Positions 23,954 through 31,641 of a DNA stretch of 64,000 nt are shown here, one piece after another. Every line of letters starts with the position of its first letter. Positions within the stretch are counted from its first letter, which is position 1. The translations under genes were made by a program, and so were the position numbers. The stretch covers positions 216,310-280,309 of the forward strand of contig JAXDKS010000043.1 of assembly GCA_034666985.1 (NCBI GenBank). Reading direction: 5' to 3'. The DNA comes from DATARR01 sp034666985. Its GTDB lineage: Bacteria > Acidobacteriota > Thermoanaerobaculia > Multivoradales > UBA5704. The notes under the pieces are model-generated. The model ran no database searches. It saw only the letters and a program-made list of their open reading frames with translations, and was not told where the DNA came from.

Positions 23954-25198
23954 TTGGAAACGATCGTGAAGGATCTCCCCACCCTCATCCTCGGCGCCGG
24001 GGCCGCCGGCCTCATGGCGGCCCTCTTCGCGGCAGGCCGGGGACGCCGGGTCCTGGTCCTCGAACGGACGCGGGACGGCGGGCGCAAGATCCTGGTGAGC
24101 GGTGGTGGGCGGTGCAACATCCTGCCATCCATGACCGAGCCGGCGCGGTTCGTCACCGACTCGTCGCCCAACACGCTGCGCAAGATCCTCACCTCCTGGC
24201 CTTTGGAGGAGCAGCGGAGCTTCTTCGAGGAGGAGGCGGGAATCCCCCTGGCTTTGGAATCGGAGACCGGCAAGCTCTTCCCCGCCTCCAACAGCGCCCG
24301 GCAGGTGCGGGATCAGCTCCTGGCGCTGGCCCGCCGGCGGGGGGCTGAGATCCGCTTCGAGGCCCTCGTCTCCGATCTCCAGCCGCCAGCGACGCCGGAG
24401 GATCCCTGGCGGGTCCGCCTAGAATCAGGCGAGGAGATCGCCGCCTCCAGCGTGATCGTGGCCACGGGTGGGCTCTCCATGCCCGGCACGGGGAGCGACG
24501 GCACGGGGATCGACATCGTCCGCCGGCTCGGCCACACGATCCATGAAACCTATCCGGCCCTGACCCCCCTGATCCTGGAGCCGCCCCGATACGCTCCTCT
24601 CGCCGGGATCTCGCGGACGGTGACGCTCCGCGCACCCGGCTCCAAGCGGACCTTCTCCACCCGCGGCGGCTTCCTCTTCACTCATCGCGGCTACAGCGGC
24701 CCCACCGTGCTGGACGTTTCCCACCTCGCCGTACGCTCCCGCCTCGCGGGTGGCCCGCCGCAGCTCCTTCGGGTGCAGTGGACGGAGATGGACGCCGCCG
24801 CCTGGGACCGCCTCCTGCGGGAAACCCCTGGCACCCTTTTCGGGCTCCTCCGCCGCCACCTCCCGGACCGGCTGGCCGAGGCCCTCCTCGCGGACGCGGG
24901 CGTCGAGGGCAGCCGCTCCCTCCCCCAGCTCCGCCGCGAAGAGCGGCTCCGGCTCGTCGAGGCCCTCGCCGGCCATCCCCTCCCCTGGACGGGCGACGAG
25001 GGCTATCCCAAGGCCGAGGTCACCGGCGGCGGCGTGGCCCTCTCCGAAATCGATCCTCGCACGATGGAGAGCCGCCTCCACCCCGGCCTCTTCCTCTGCG
25101 GCGAGATCCTCGACGCCTTCGGCCCCATCGGCGGCCACAATTTCCTCTGGGCCTGGGCCACGGGAAGGGCCGCCGGGCTCGGCGCCGTCAAGGATTGA
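23954..25198 (+). CDS. YhiN/BaiN-family flavoprotein
   Basis: A 414-aa FAD-dependent oxidoreductase of the HI0933-like family (PF03486). N-terminal Rossmann loop LILGAGAAGLMAALFAAGRG, then the hallmark GRKILVSGGGRCNILP, TGGLSMPGTGSDGTG in the middle and GEILDAFGPIGGHNFLWAWATGR at the FAD-binding C terminus. Close relatives include flavoproteins of unknown role and bile-acid reductases, so no substrate is assigned. The start is uncertain: TTG at 23954 or GTG at 23966; no strong ribosome site is seen for either. Confidence 0.88.
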   Translation: METIVKDLPTLILGAGAAGLMAALFAAGRGRRVLVLERTRDGGRKILVSGGGRCNILPSMTEPARFVTDSSPNTLRKILTSWPLEEQRSFFEEEAGIPLALESETGKLFPASNSARQVRDQLLALARRRGAEIRFEALVSDLQPPATPEDPWRVRLESGEEIAASSVIVATGGLSMPGTGSDGTGIDIVRRLGHTIHETYPALTPLILEPPRYAPLAGISRTVTLRAPGSKRTFSTRGGFLFTHRGYSGPTVLDVSHLAVRSRLAGGPPQLLRVQWTEMDAAAWDRLLRETPGTLFGLLRRHLPDRLAEALLADAGVEGSRSLPQLRREERLRLVEALAGHPLPWTGDEGYPKAEVTGGGVALSEIDPRTMESRLHPGLFLCGEILDAFGPIGGHNFLWAWATGRAAGLGAVKD

Positions 25199-25421
25199 CG
25201 ACAAGCTCCTGCAGGAAGAGAGGACGGGGCCGATTCCGGTCTGAAGCCCCGGATCCGGCAATACGCGCTGTCGCCGTAAAGGCGGCGCATGTTCCGCGAA
25301 GACAGCTCATCCGCGTGAATTCGAGAGTGATCCCGCTGGATGAGGCGTCATCCCGGAACACGCGCCCTCGTTCCGGAGACGAGATGCCGTCCGGAAACGC
25401 CGTCCATATCGCCAAATTCAC
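25199..25421. other. Gap with no gene
   Basis: No coding signal. Short TCCGG/CCCGG-containing 20-bp units begin to appear towards its end (25331, 25351, 25371) and run into the palindrome array. Confidence 0.5.
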
Positions 25422-25606
25422 CGCATATCCAAAGGGAAAATCATTTTCCCTTTCCCCAACGCCCCATATCCGGAGGGAAAATCGTTTTCCCTCCAGATAT
25501 GAGCCATAGAAGAAGGGAAAATGATTTTCCCTCCGGATATGCGCCATATCTGGAGATATGAGCCGTTGGAAAAAGGGAAAACGACTTTCCCTTCTTCTAT
25601 GCGGCA
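25422..25606. repeat. 40-bp palindrome array with GGGAAAA cores
   Basis: Four copies of the palindrome AGGGAAAATCRTTTTCCCT (25433, 25474, 25514, 25574) alternate with a second palindrome of the type GATATGCGCCATATC every 40 bp; one 20-bp half unit is inserted (25542-25561), giving spacings of 41, 40 and 60. Arms outside the core vary, and in units 1 and 2 they change together (AAA/TTT, GGA/TCC), keeping pairing. The AT-rich cores contrast with the GC-rich genome. No gene is contained. Confidence 0.75.
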
Positions 25607-25889
25607 TCTCTCCGGCCGCTTTCTCAGAGCCGTGAGGAGGATGGGTTGGCCCAGGATCTGTGGCGAAAGCGCAGGCGACACTCCTCGCCCCCGCCGGAGT
25701 GAGGATTTCCGGCGCTCTGCGACAGGGTTCGGGCGACGACGCGGATACGGCCTCGCGCGAGGGTTTCCGCGGATTCGTAGTCCGTCAACGCAGGATCGCT
25801 CAGATCCGCCTTCACGTCGGAATCACTGGCCGGATTCGCTAGGAATCCCCAGCCGTGAGGAGATCCCGGATCAGGGGCTCCAAGTAGTC

Positions 25890-26186
25890 ATGAATTCCGA
25901 TGCCGATCGCCGAGCGCAGGCCGACAAGCCGGAGAACGCCTTGAAGTTGGCCAGCCTCGCTCTCGCCATCGCGAGAAGGCTCCGGGGGGAGCGCTGTCGC
26001 TCGCGCCTGCAAGGTTGGTGCTGGGGCCACCTGGGCAACGCCCGCCGGGTAGCCACAGATTTCAATGGGGCCGACAAGGCATTCACTCGTGCCTGGCAGC
26101 TCTGGCGAGCCGGCGAGCCCGCCGAGCCCGCCGAGCCCGAATGGCTCCCCGAGTGGCTCCTGCTCTCCCTCGAAGCCTCTCTCAGA
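25890..26186 (+). pseudogene. Fragment of a TPR-like regulatory protein
   Basis: The frame encodes ENALKLASLALAIARRL, SRLQGWCWGHLGNARRVA, FNGADKAFTRAWQLWRAG and WLLLSLEASLR. This is the middle of a tetratricopeptide-like protein that I associate with Acidobacteria and relatives, where the pattern is ALRLAELAL / GYCWAHVGNARRVA / AFARAWRLWRAG / LLDLEASLRR. The 3' part is replaced at 26187 by sequence derived from the neighbouring RyR-domain gene. The 5' end is uncertain; an ATG at 25890 is in frame. It is non-functional as it stands. Confidence 0.55.
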
Positions 26187-26188
26187 CA

Positions 26189-26438
26189 CAGGTCCACTGC
26201 TTCATCACGCCGCGCACGGACTGGGACCAGGGAGCTTGGAGCCGATGTGCTCTGCCTGGCTCCGATTTGATTCCTTCAGATTCTCGGCGAGATGCTTCCA
26301 GGGGACCAGGGAACGGTCCGTCGCCCGGCTTTCGCCTTTCTGCATCTGATCGCGGACGTACTCCTCGTGGATGGCCCGGGCCAGGATCTCGGTGGTCGTG
26401 CCCAGGAGGAGGCCCGGCTGGAGCACGCGGTCCAGCAG
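26189..26438 (-). pseudogene. Duplicated fragment of the neighbouring RyR-domain gene
   Basis: Positions 26231-26438 repeat 27350-27559 in the same orientation with scattered substitutions; on the minus strand both read VLQPGLLLGTTTEILARAIH and YVRDQ.QKGE. The first 42 bp (26189-26230) match 27308-27349 as the reverse complement, so a short inversion has occurred; that segment ends in near-inverted heptamers (CAGGTCC / GGACCAG). The copy lacks the last part of the RyR domain and cannot be functional. It lies just before the DUF433/DUF5615 pair. Confidence 0.8.
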
Positions 26439-26503
26439 GCTGAAGACGGGAGTCCCGGTACAGGCCCTTGCAAAGATCGGCCTCAGCGAATACCCTGATC
26501 CCT

Positions 26504-26731
26504 ATGAGATGGGAAGACCTCATCACCGTTACTCCCGGCGTCCGGAGCGGGAAGCCCTGCATCGCAGGAACCCGCATCACGGTCTATGACATCCTGGAGT
26601 ACCTTGCCGGCGGGATGACGGAGGCCCAGGTCCTCACAGACTTCCCGAGCCTCCGTCCCGAGCACATTCGGGCATGTCTCGCCTTCGCGGCAGCCAGGGA
26701 GCGCCGCCTTGCCATCTCCTCAGCCGCGTGA
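26504..26731 (+). CDS. DUF433 antitoxin
   Basis: A 75-aa DUF433 (PF04255) protein. Typical sequence LITVTPGVRSGKPCIAGTRI, then VYDILEYLAGGMTEAQVLTD and PSLRPEHIRACLAFAA, a short winged/HTH-type domain that acts as the antitoxin of DUF5615 PIN-like toxins. The ATG at 26504 is chosen because it opens on the domain; there is no strong ribosome site. Its stop overlaps the next start by four bases (GTGA). Confidence 0.88.
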   Translation: MRWEDLITVTPGVRSGKPCIAGTRITVYDILEYLAGGMTEAQVLTDFPSLRPEHIRACLAFAAARERRLAISSAA

Positions 26732-27117
26732 AGCTCCTCCTGGACGCCAATCTGAGTTTCCGCCTTATCCGGCGGTTGGAGCCGGTTTTTCCGGGAAGCC
26801 AACAGGTGGATCGGATCGCCCTGCTCAGCCGTACTGATGATTCTGTATGGGACTACGCAGGGTTCCACGGCTTCATCATTGTCTCAAAAGACAACGACTT
26901 CCGTCAGCTCAGCTTCCTCAAAGGACCTCCCCCGAAGGTTGTCTGGCTGTCTATCGGCAATGCCGGCACTGACACCATCGGGGATCTCCTGCTTCGCAAC
27001 CAGATCCGGATCGCAGCCTTCGCAGAAAATCCCGAGGAGGGTCTGTTGGTCTTGGAGTTGGAGGTCGAGGAGCTTACTTCCCCTCCACCTCTCGTCCCCC
27101 CTGCCGCTGAATCCTGA
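26728..27117 (+). CDS. DUF5615 PIN-like toxin
   Basis: A 129-aa DUF5615 (PF18480) Mut7-C/PIN-like predicted nuclease. It opens with KLLLDANLSFRLIRRLEP (the Asp of LLLDANLS is the first PIN acid), then a VWDYAGFHGFIIVSKDNDF motif holding the central acids. GTG at 26728 is used, overlapping the DUF433 stop. The last residues (about LEVEELTSPPPLVPP) come from reading into the 3' end of the convergent TrkA/RyR gene, so the two genes overlap by 44 bp at their 3' ends. Expected to act with DUF433 as a type II TA pair. Confidence 0.85.
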   Translation: MKLLLDANLSFRLIRRLEPVFPGSQQVDRIALLSRTDDSVWDYAGFHGFIIVSKDNDFRQLSFLKGPPPKVVWLSIGNAGTDTIGDLLLRNQIRIAAFAENPEEGLLVLELEVEELTSPPPLVPPAAES

Positions 27118-28831
27118 AACCAATCTTCGCCAGCAGCGCAGGAAGGTGTCGCACAGCCTGACGGTCGAGCTCGCGGGCGGTTTCGCCGATCTCGTCCCAG
27201 GAGGCGAGATAGGGGCTCGTCCGGGTGGTGACGCGCTCGATCAGGAAACGCTGGTGCTCCATGCGGGCGAGGGATTCGACCTCGTCCGGCGTGAACTGGA
27301 AGAGCGGCTGGTCCCAGTCCGTGCGGGGTGCGATGAAGCAGTGGACCTGGCGGAGCTTGGAGCCGATGTGCTCCGCCTGGCTTCGATTGGATTCCTTCAG
27401 GTTTTCGGCGAGATGCTTCCAGGGGACCAGCGCGCGGTTCGTCTCCCGGGTCTCGCCTTTCTGGGTCTGATCGCGGACGTATTCCTCGTGGATGGCCCGG
27501 GCCAGGATCTCGGTGGTCGTGCCCAGCAGGAGCCCCGGCTGGAGCACGCGGTCCAGCAGACCGAAAGCGTGGAGCTCGATGGGCGCGCCGCTGGCCTGCT
27601 CGCGGCTGCGGAGGCTGTCCACCAGCCGGCTCTCCTGCTCGATCGCCAGGTAGATCGGCAGCCGGCGGCCGTCCAGCACTCCCAGGAGCGTGAGCGCCGC
27701 GTCGAGCGCCGCGGATTCGTCGCCGAGGAGGATGTAGGCCTTGGTGAAGACGAGGCCGCCCTCCTGATCGAAAAGGAAGGCGCCTTCTTCGAATCCCGCC
27801 GAGGCGGGATCGAGGGAGAGGCCTTCGACCTCGCAGTGACGGGCGAGGGATGGATAGTGGGCCTTGAGGGCCCGGAGCCGCTCTTCGGCGTCCCGATCGA
27901 TCAGGGTGATCCCGAAGCTTCCGCCCGGCTGGCCGGCTTCGATCCAGGCGTAGACCGCCTGCACCACGAAGCTCTGGCTGAGCGGTCCGGAACCGACCAC
28001 CAGCAGCCGCGGCGCCCCGCCACCCGCCGCCTCGAACGGAGCGGATTCGTCGAGGAGGATGCGCGCGCCGCGGTCGAAGGGATTGAAGAAGTGCATCCGA
28101 TAGGGATCGGCGTCGGCGCTCTCCAGCTCCTGTTCGGTGAGCAGAGTGCAGAGGCGGCGGTCTACGATGTAGACGAGGCAGTCGAGGGGCCGTCCCGGAC
28201 GGCGGCCGGCCAGCTCCTGGGCGGCGAAGGCCACTTGGGCGTTGGTGCGATCGTCGCCGGTGAGGCACACCAGGACGCTCGCCCGCTCCACCCGGGCACG
28301 ATGGAGTTGGGCGAGCTCGGCCGCGTCGCCCACCACGACGGGCACGCCCCGGCCCGGAAGGGCCTCGAGGAAGGGATTGCTCTCGTCCCGTTCGATGATC
28401 ACCACCCGCCGCCGCTCGCGCAGGAACTGCTTCGCGAGGAGCCGGCCCTTCCTGCCATAGCCGGCGATCACCACGTGCCCATGGTACAGACGCGCCCGCG
28501 CCAGCAGCCAGCGCTCATAGAAGAGGATGATGAGGGCCTGCAGGGTGGTGAGGAGCAGCAGCAGCGGCGCCGCGAAGCGGGCGATCTGCAGCGGCCAGCT
28601 CTTGTCGTGGTCGACGTCGAGGGCCACGTCCAGGGAGAAGAGCCGCAGCGTCTCGTAGGCGATGTCCGAGATCTCCGGGCGCCGATCCTGCGGCGTCTGC
28701 TTGAGGCCGAGCGCCACGTGATAGCTCCACAGCCCCCAGAAGCCCAGGACGATCACCACCACCCACAGCAAGCCGATCACCCACCAGCGGTGCCCCCGCC
28801 ACCAGTCGCCCAGCCGGTCGGTCCATGCCAT
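27074..28831 (-). CDS. TrkA-N/RyR-domain membrane protein (putative ion channel or sensor)
   Basis: A 585-aa inner-membrane protein. TM helices at about 17-40 and 83-106 flank a short extracytoplasmic loop; a TrkA-N/RCK NAD(H)-binding domain follows (GHVVIAGYGRKGRLLAKQFL, VVIIERDESN, VVVGDAAE); a second Rossmann-like region (LLVVGSGPLSQSF) and then a ryanodine-receptor RyR domain (PF02026) at about 455-570, with VPWKHLAENLKESNRSQAEH and LARMEHQRFLIERV. Fusion of a TrkA module with a RyR domain is a rare but known architecture linked to signalling or defence. A 250-bp stretch of the 3' part is duplicated at 26189-26438. Confidence 0.85.
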   Translation of the reverse strand: MAWTDRLGDWWRGHRWWVIGLLWVVVIVLGFWGLWSYHVALGLKQTPQDRRPEISDIAYETLRLFSLDVALDVDHDKSWPLQIARFAAPLLLLLTTLQALIILFYERWLLARARLYHGHVVIAGYGRKGRLLAKQFLRERRRVVIIERDESNPFLEALPGRGVPVVVGDAAELAQLHRARVERASVLVCLTGDDRTNAQVAFAAQELAGRRPGRPLDCLVYIVDRRLCTLLTEQELESADADPYRMHFFNPFDRGARILLDESAPFEAAGGGAPRLLVVGSGPLSQSFVVQAVYAWIEAGQPGGSFGITLIDRDAEERLRALKAHYPSLARHCEVEGLSLDPASAGFEEGAFLFDQEGGLVFTKAYILLGDESAALDAALTLLGVLDGRRLPIYLAIEQESRLVDSLRSREQASGAPIELHAFGLLDRVLQPGLLLGTTTEILARAIHEEYVRDQTQKGETRETNRALVPWKHLAENLKESNRSQAEHIGSKLRQVHCFIAPRTDWDQPLFQFTPDEVESLARMEHQRFLIERVTTRTSPYLASWDEIGETARELDRQAVRHLPALLAKIGFRIQRQGGREVEGK

Positions 28832-28884
28832 GGACCCGATTCTACGAAGAAATCGCTGCTAAGATAGGTCCAGGAGGACTGGAT

Positions 28885-30333
28885 ATGGCAACTCCCGCGC
28901 TTCGACTGGGCGGCGGCATCGCGATCCTGAGCGCTTTCCTGACTCTGTCTCCCCTGGCGGCGGATGAGCAGACCGGGACTTTCTTCGATCCCGGAGAGGT
29001 GGTGGGCTTCAAGCCGGTGGACGCGATCGCGCCGGAACAGGTCCGGCAGATCCGGGCGGCCATCGCGGTCTATGAGAAAAGGAAGGCGGCCAGCGGGGCG
29101 ATCCGCAAGGATGAGGGTCCGTTCCTCTATCCCTTCTTCCCCCAGGCCGGCATTCTCGGCAAGGACCTCTTCATCTCCAATTTCACCGATCAGAACCCGA
29201 GCCGTGGCGACAGCGCCATCCTGGACTGGGACTGCTCCGACTACACCTACGACGGTCACCAGGGCCACGACTCGCTGATCCGGAGCTTCCGCGAGCAGGC
29301 GATCGGCGTGCCGGTCTTCGCCGTGCTTGACGGCGTGGTGGTGGACACCCACGACGGGGAGCCGGACATGAATACGGTGTGGGACGAGCGCAACATGGCC
29401 AACTACGTGGTCATCGATCACGGGAGCGGCTATGTCGCGTGGTACTTCCATTTCAAGCAGGGCAGCGTGGCGGTATCCCCGGGGGATACCGTGACCGCCG
29501 GCACGCAGATCGGCCTGACGGGCAGCAGCGGCTTCAGCAACTGGCCGCACCTCCACTTCCAGACGGAGAAGGACGGTCACTGGATCGAGCCCTCGGCCGG
29601 GCCGTGCCGGACGGGCGAGAGCCTCTGGGCCTCCCAACCTCCGGTCGGCAGGGACTTCTACGTCGCCGACTTCTACCTCGCCCATGGTGCGATCTCGATC
29701 CCCGATCGCGAGTCCCGGGTCCTCGACGAGACCGAGCGCAAGGCGACCTTCGTCACAGGGCTCCAGCCGGTGGGCGTACGCATCGACGTGCGAAACCTCC
29801 CCCCGAACGCCTCCTACCATCTGCGGGTGTTGAATCCCCGTGGCAAGCTGGTCTACGACATCTCGAGCTCGTTCTCCAATAACGAGCTGTTCCTCCTGGC
29901 CTTCCTGACCCCCAGGCTCATCCTCAACCTGGATATCCCAGGCACTTGGCGATTCCAGGTCGCGATCAACGACAGCCTGGCCGTCGACGCACCGTTCAAG
30001 GTGGTCACGACCGCCAGTCAGATCGCGAACCGGCCTCCCAACAAGATCACGACGCGCCTCTCCCCATCGCACCCGGTCGAAGGACAGGTCCTCACCTGCA
30101 CGGTCCAGACCTCGCTCGTGACGGAGGACCCGGATTACGATATCGTCAGCTATCATTATGAATGGAAGGTCAACGGCCGCGTGGTGCGGACCGTGACCAG
30201 CGCGGCCTTGACCGACCTTCTTGCTGCCGGCAAGGCGCATCCGAAAGATCGGGTGAGCTGTCGCGTCACCCCGTCCGACGGCAAGAAGGCGGGGCCGGCG
30301 TCAGTGGTGAGCGGGATCGTGGCAGAGCCGTAG
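28885..30333 (+). CDS. Exported M23-family (LytM-like) protein
   Basis: A 482-aa secreted protein with a signal peptide (LGGGIAILSAFLTLSPLAA) and a peptidase M23 domain at about 110-250: YDGHQGHDS, GVVVDTHDGE, NYVVIDHGSGYVAWYFHF and WPHLHFQTEK. The paired His motif HLHF is present and the upstream GHQGHD supplies the H and D ligands, so catalytic zinc binding is plausible. The rest (about 260-480) is beta-sandwich sequence with DIPGTWRF and an Ig/PKD-like end. ATG 28885 with AGGAGG at 28872-28877. Expected to hydrolyse or bind peptidoglycan outside the membrane. Confidence 0.85.
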   Translation: MATPALRLGGGIAILSAFLTLSPLAADEQTGTFFDPGEVVGFKPVDAIAPEQVRQIRAAIAVYEKRKAASGAIRKDEGPFLYPFFPQAGILGKDLFISNFTDQNPSRGDSAILDWDCSDYTYDGHQGHDSLIRSFREQAIGVPVFAVLDGVVVDTHDGEPDMNTVWDERNMANYVVIDHGSGYVAWYFHFKQGSVAVSPGDTVTAGTQIGLTGSSGFSNWPHLHFQTEKDGHWIEPSAGPCRTGESLWASQPPVGRDFYVADFYLAHGAISIPDRESRVLDETERKATFVTGLQPVGVRIDVRNLPPNASYHLRVLNPRGKLVYDISSSFSNNELFLLAFLTPRLILNLDIPGTWRFQVAINDSLAVDAPFKVVTTASQIANRPPNKITTRLSPSHPVEGQVLTCTVQTSLVTEDPDYDIVSYHYEWKVNGRVVRTVTSAALTDLLAAGKAHPKDRVSCRVTPSDGKKAGPASVVSGIVAEP

Positions 30334-30362
30334 CCTCAAACCGCCTGCTGTATGCTCCGCCG

Positions 30363-30824
30363 GTGAAGCAGATCATCCTGTACGGGCTGGCGGGCGGCGT
30401 GCTCATCGCACTGCTCAAGGTGCTCGAGTACGAGCACTTCGTCCGCGCCTATCCCTCCGAGATCTATGGCGGCCTGATGGCGGCGATCTTCTCCGCCGTG
30501 GGGATCTACTTCGGGCTGCGGTGGGCCCGGTCCAAAGAGGTCAAAGAAGTGGTGGTGGTCCAGGAGGTGCGGGTCCCGCGCGCCCCGGATGACGGGCCCT
30601 TCGTGCTCGCCTCCGGGAAGCTCGCGGAGCTCGGCATCACTCCGCGGGAGCATGAGATCCTCGGGCTCATCGCGGAGGGGCTGAGCAACCGGGAGATCGG
30701 CGAGCGGCTCTTCGTCTCCGAGAACACCGTCAAGACCCACTCCTCCCGCCTGTTCGGCAAGCTGGGAGTCAACCGCCGGGTCCAGGCTGTCCTCAAGGGG
30801 AGGGAGCTCGGCCTGATCCCCTGA
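30363..30824 (+). CDS. Membrane-anchored LuxR-type transcriptional regulator
   Basis: A 153-aa protein with two N-terminal TM segments (about residues 4-21 and 35-52) and a C-terminal LuxR HTH (ITPREHEILGLIAEGLSNRE, ERLFVSENTVKTHSSRLFGK). The pattern TPRExEIL...GLSNxEIxxxLFxSxxTVKTHxxxxxxKL is diagnostic. There is no receiver domain. GTG at 30363 is the only sensible start. It is followed 126 bp later by a DUF4199 gene; in related genomes these two genes occur together, so the regulator may control it (inference). Confidence 0.88.
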   Translation: MKQIILYGLAGGVLIALLKVLEYEHFVRAYPSEIYGGLMAAIFSAVGIYFGLRWARSKEVKEVVVVQEVRVPRAPDDGPFVLASGKLAELGITPREHEILGLIAEGLSNREIGERLFVSENTVKTHSSRLFGKLGVNRRVQAVLKGRELGLIP

Positions 30825-30950
30825 GCGGGGATCCCCGCGGGGGGTCAACGAAAGTATGATTCCGGGCTCCGGCCCGAAAATCACCCGAACGTAGGACGAC
30901 GGGCGCGGCGCCGTGGCGCCAGACTGCGGGCAACCAAGGAGGAAACGGCA

Positions 30951-31502
30951 ATGAAGAAAATCGTGCTTCGCTACGGCCTCGCGTCGGGTGCCATCCTGGT
31001 AGCTCTGTCGGCGGTAATGCTGCCTCTGTGCATGCGGGGGACCCTCGACTTCGGCTACAGCCAGGTGCTCGGCTATAGCGCCATGGTCCTCTCGTTCCTG
31101 CTGGTCTTCTTCGGCGTCCAGTCGTACCGCGACAACGTCGCCGGCGGCACGATCAGCTTCAGCAAGGCCTTCAGGGTCGGCCTGCTCATCACCCTGGTGA
31201 CCTGCGCGATGTACGTCATCGCCTGGGAGATCACCTACTTCAACTTCTTCCCCGACTTCATGGATCAATACAGCGCCCACGTCCTCGCGAAGATGCGCAC
31301 GGCCGGCGAGAGCGAGGCGGCCATCCGGAAGACGGCGGCGGAGATGGCCGGCATGGCGAAGCTCTACACCAACCCGCTCTTCAACATCGGAGTCACCTTC
31401 ATGGAGGTGTTCCCGGTCGGGCTGATCATGACGCTGGTCTCCGCCGCGATCCTGCGCCGCAAGCCCCGGCAGGACGCGCCGGCGGAGGTGGTGACGGCCT
31501 GA
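30951..31502 (+). CDS. DUF4199 membrane protein
   Basis: A 183-aa integral membrane protein with four hydrophobic segments (about 10-28, 42-60, 75-95 and 140-165), matching DUF4199 (PF13858), common in Bacteroidetes and Acidobacteria. Family motifs: LSFLLVFFGVQSYRDNVAGG, TISFSKAFRVGLLITLV and FMEVFPVGLIMTL. Function unknown. ATG 30951 has AAGGAGGAAA. A GGGGATCCCC palindrome lies in the spacer after the LuxR gene. Confidence 0.85.
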   Translation: MKKIVLRYGLASGAILVALSAVMLPLCMRGTLDFGYSQVLGYSAMVLSFLLVFFGVQSYRDNVAGGTISFSKAFRVGLLITLVTCAMYVIAWEITYFNFFPDFMDQYSAHVLAKMRTAGESEAAIRKTAAEMAGMAKLYTNPLFNIGVTFMEVFPVGLIMTLVSAAILRRKPRQDAPAEVVTA

Positions 31503-31515
31503 CGCTCTGCGGGCC

Positions 31516-31619
31516 TACGACCTCACCCCAACCCCCCTCTCCTGAAGGAGAGGGGCTTAAGATTGCCTTGTCTTTCTCTCCCTCTCCTTCAGGAGAGGGA
31601 GCCGGAGGGTGAGGTCGTG
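31516..31619. repeat. Inverted repeat between convergent genes (possible bidirectional terminator)
   Basis: The left part ACGACCTCACCC...CCCTCTCCTGAAGGAGAGGGG is echoed by CCCTCTCCTTCAGGAGAGGGAG...GGGTGAGGTCGT, so the whole folds into a long hairpin with two inner hairpins. It lies between the convergent DUF4199 and DUF4214 genes, where a shared terminator is expected. A similar CCCTC...GAGGG style occurs at 40338 and 63881. Confidence 0.65.
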
Positions 31620-31641
31620 CCGGCAGGGCGGGTGACGCCGT

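Noticed and set aside
25418..25681. Minus-strand frame with repeated FPSGYG-like peptides across the palindrome array
   Set aside because: The peptide repeats follow from the DNA palindromes; no start signal or family.
26837..28867. A 676-codon plus-strand frame opposite the TrkA/RyR gene
   Set aside because: Antisense shadow; the first part overlaps the real DUF5615 gene in another frame.
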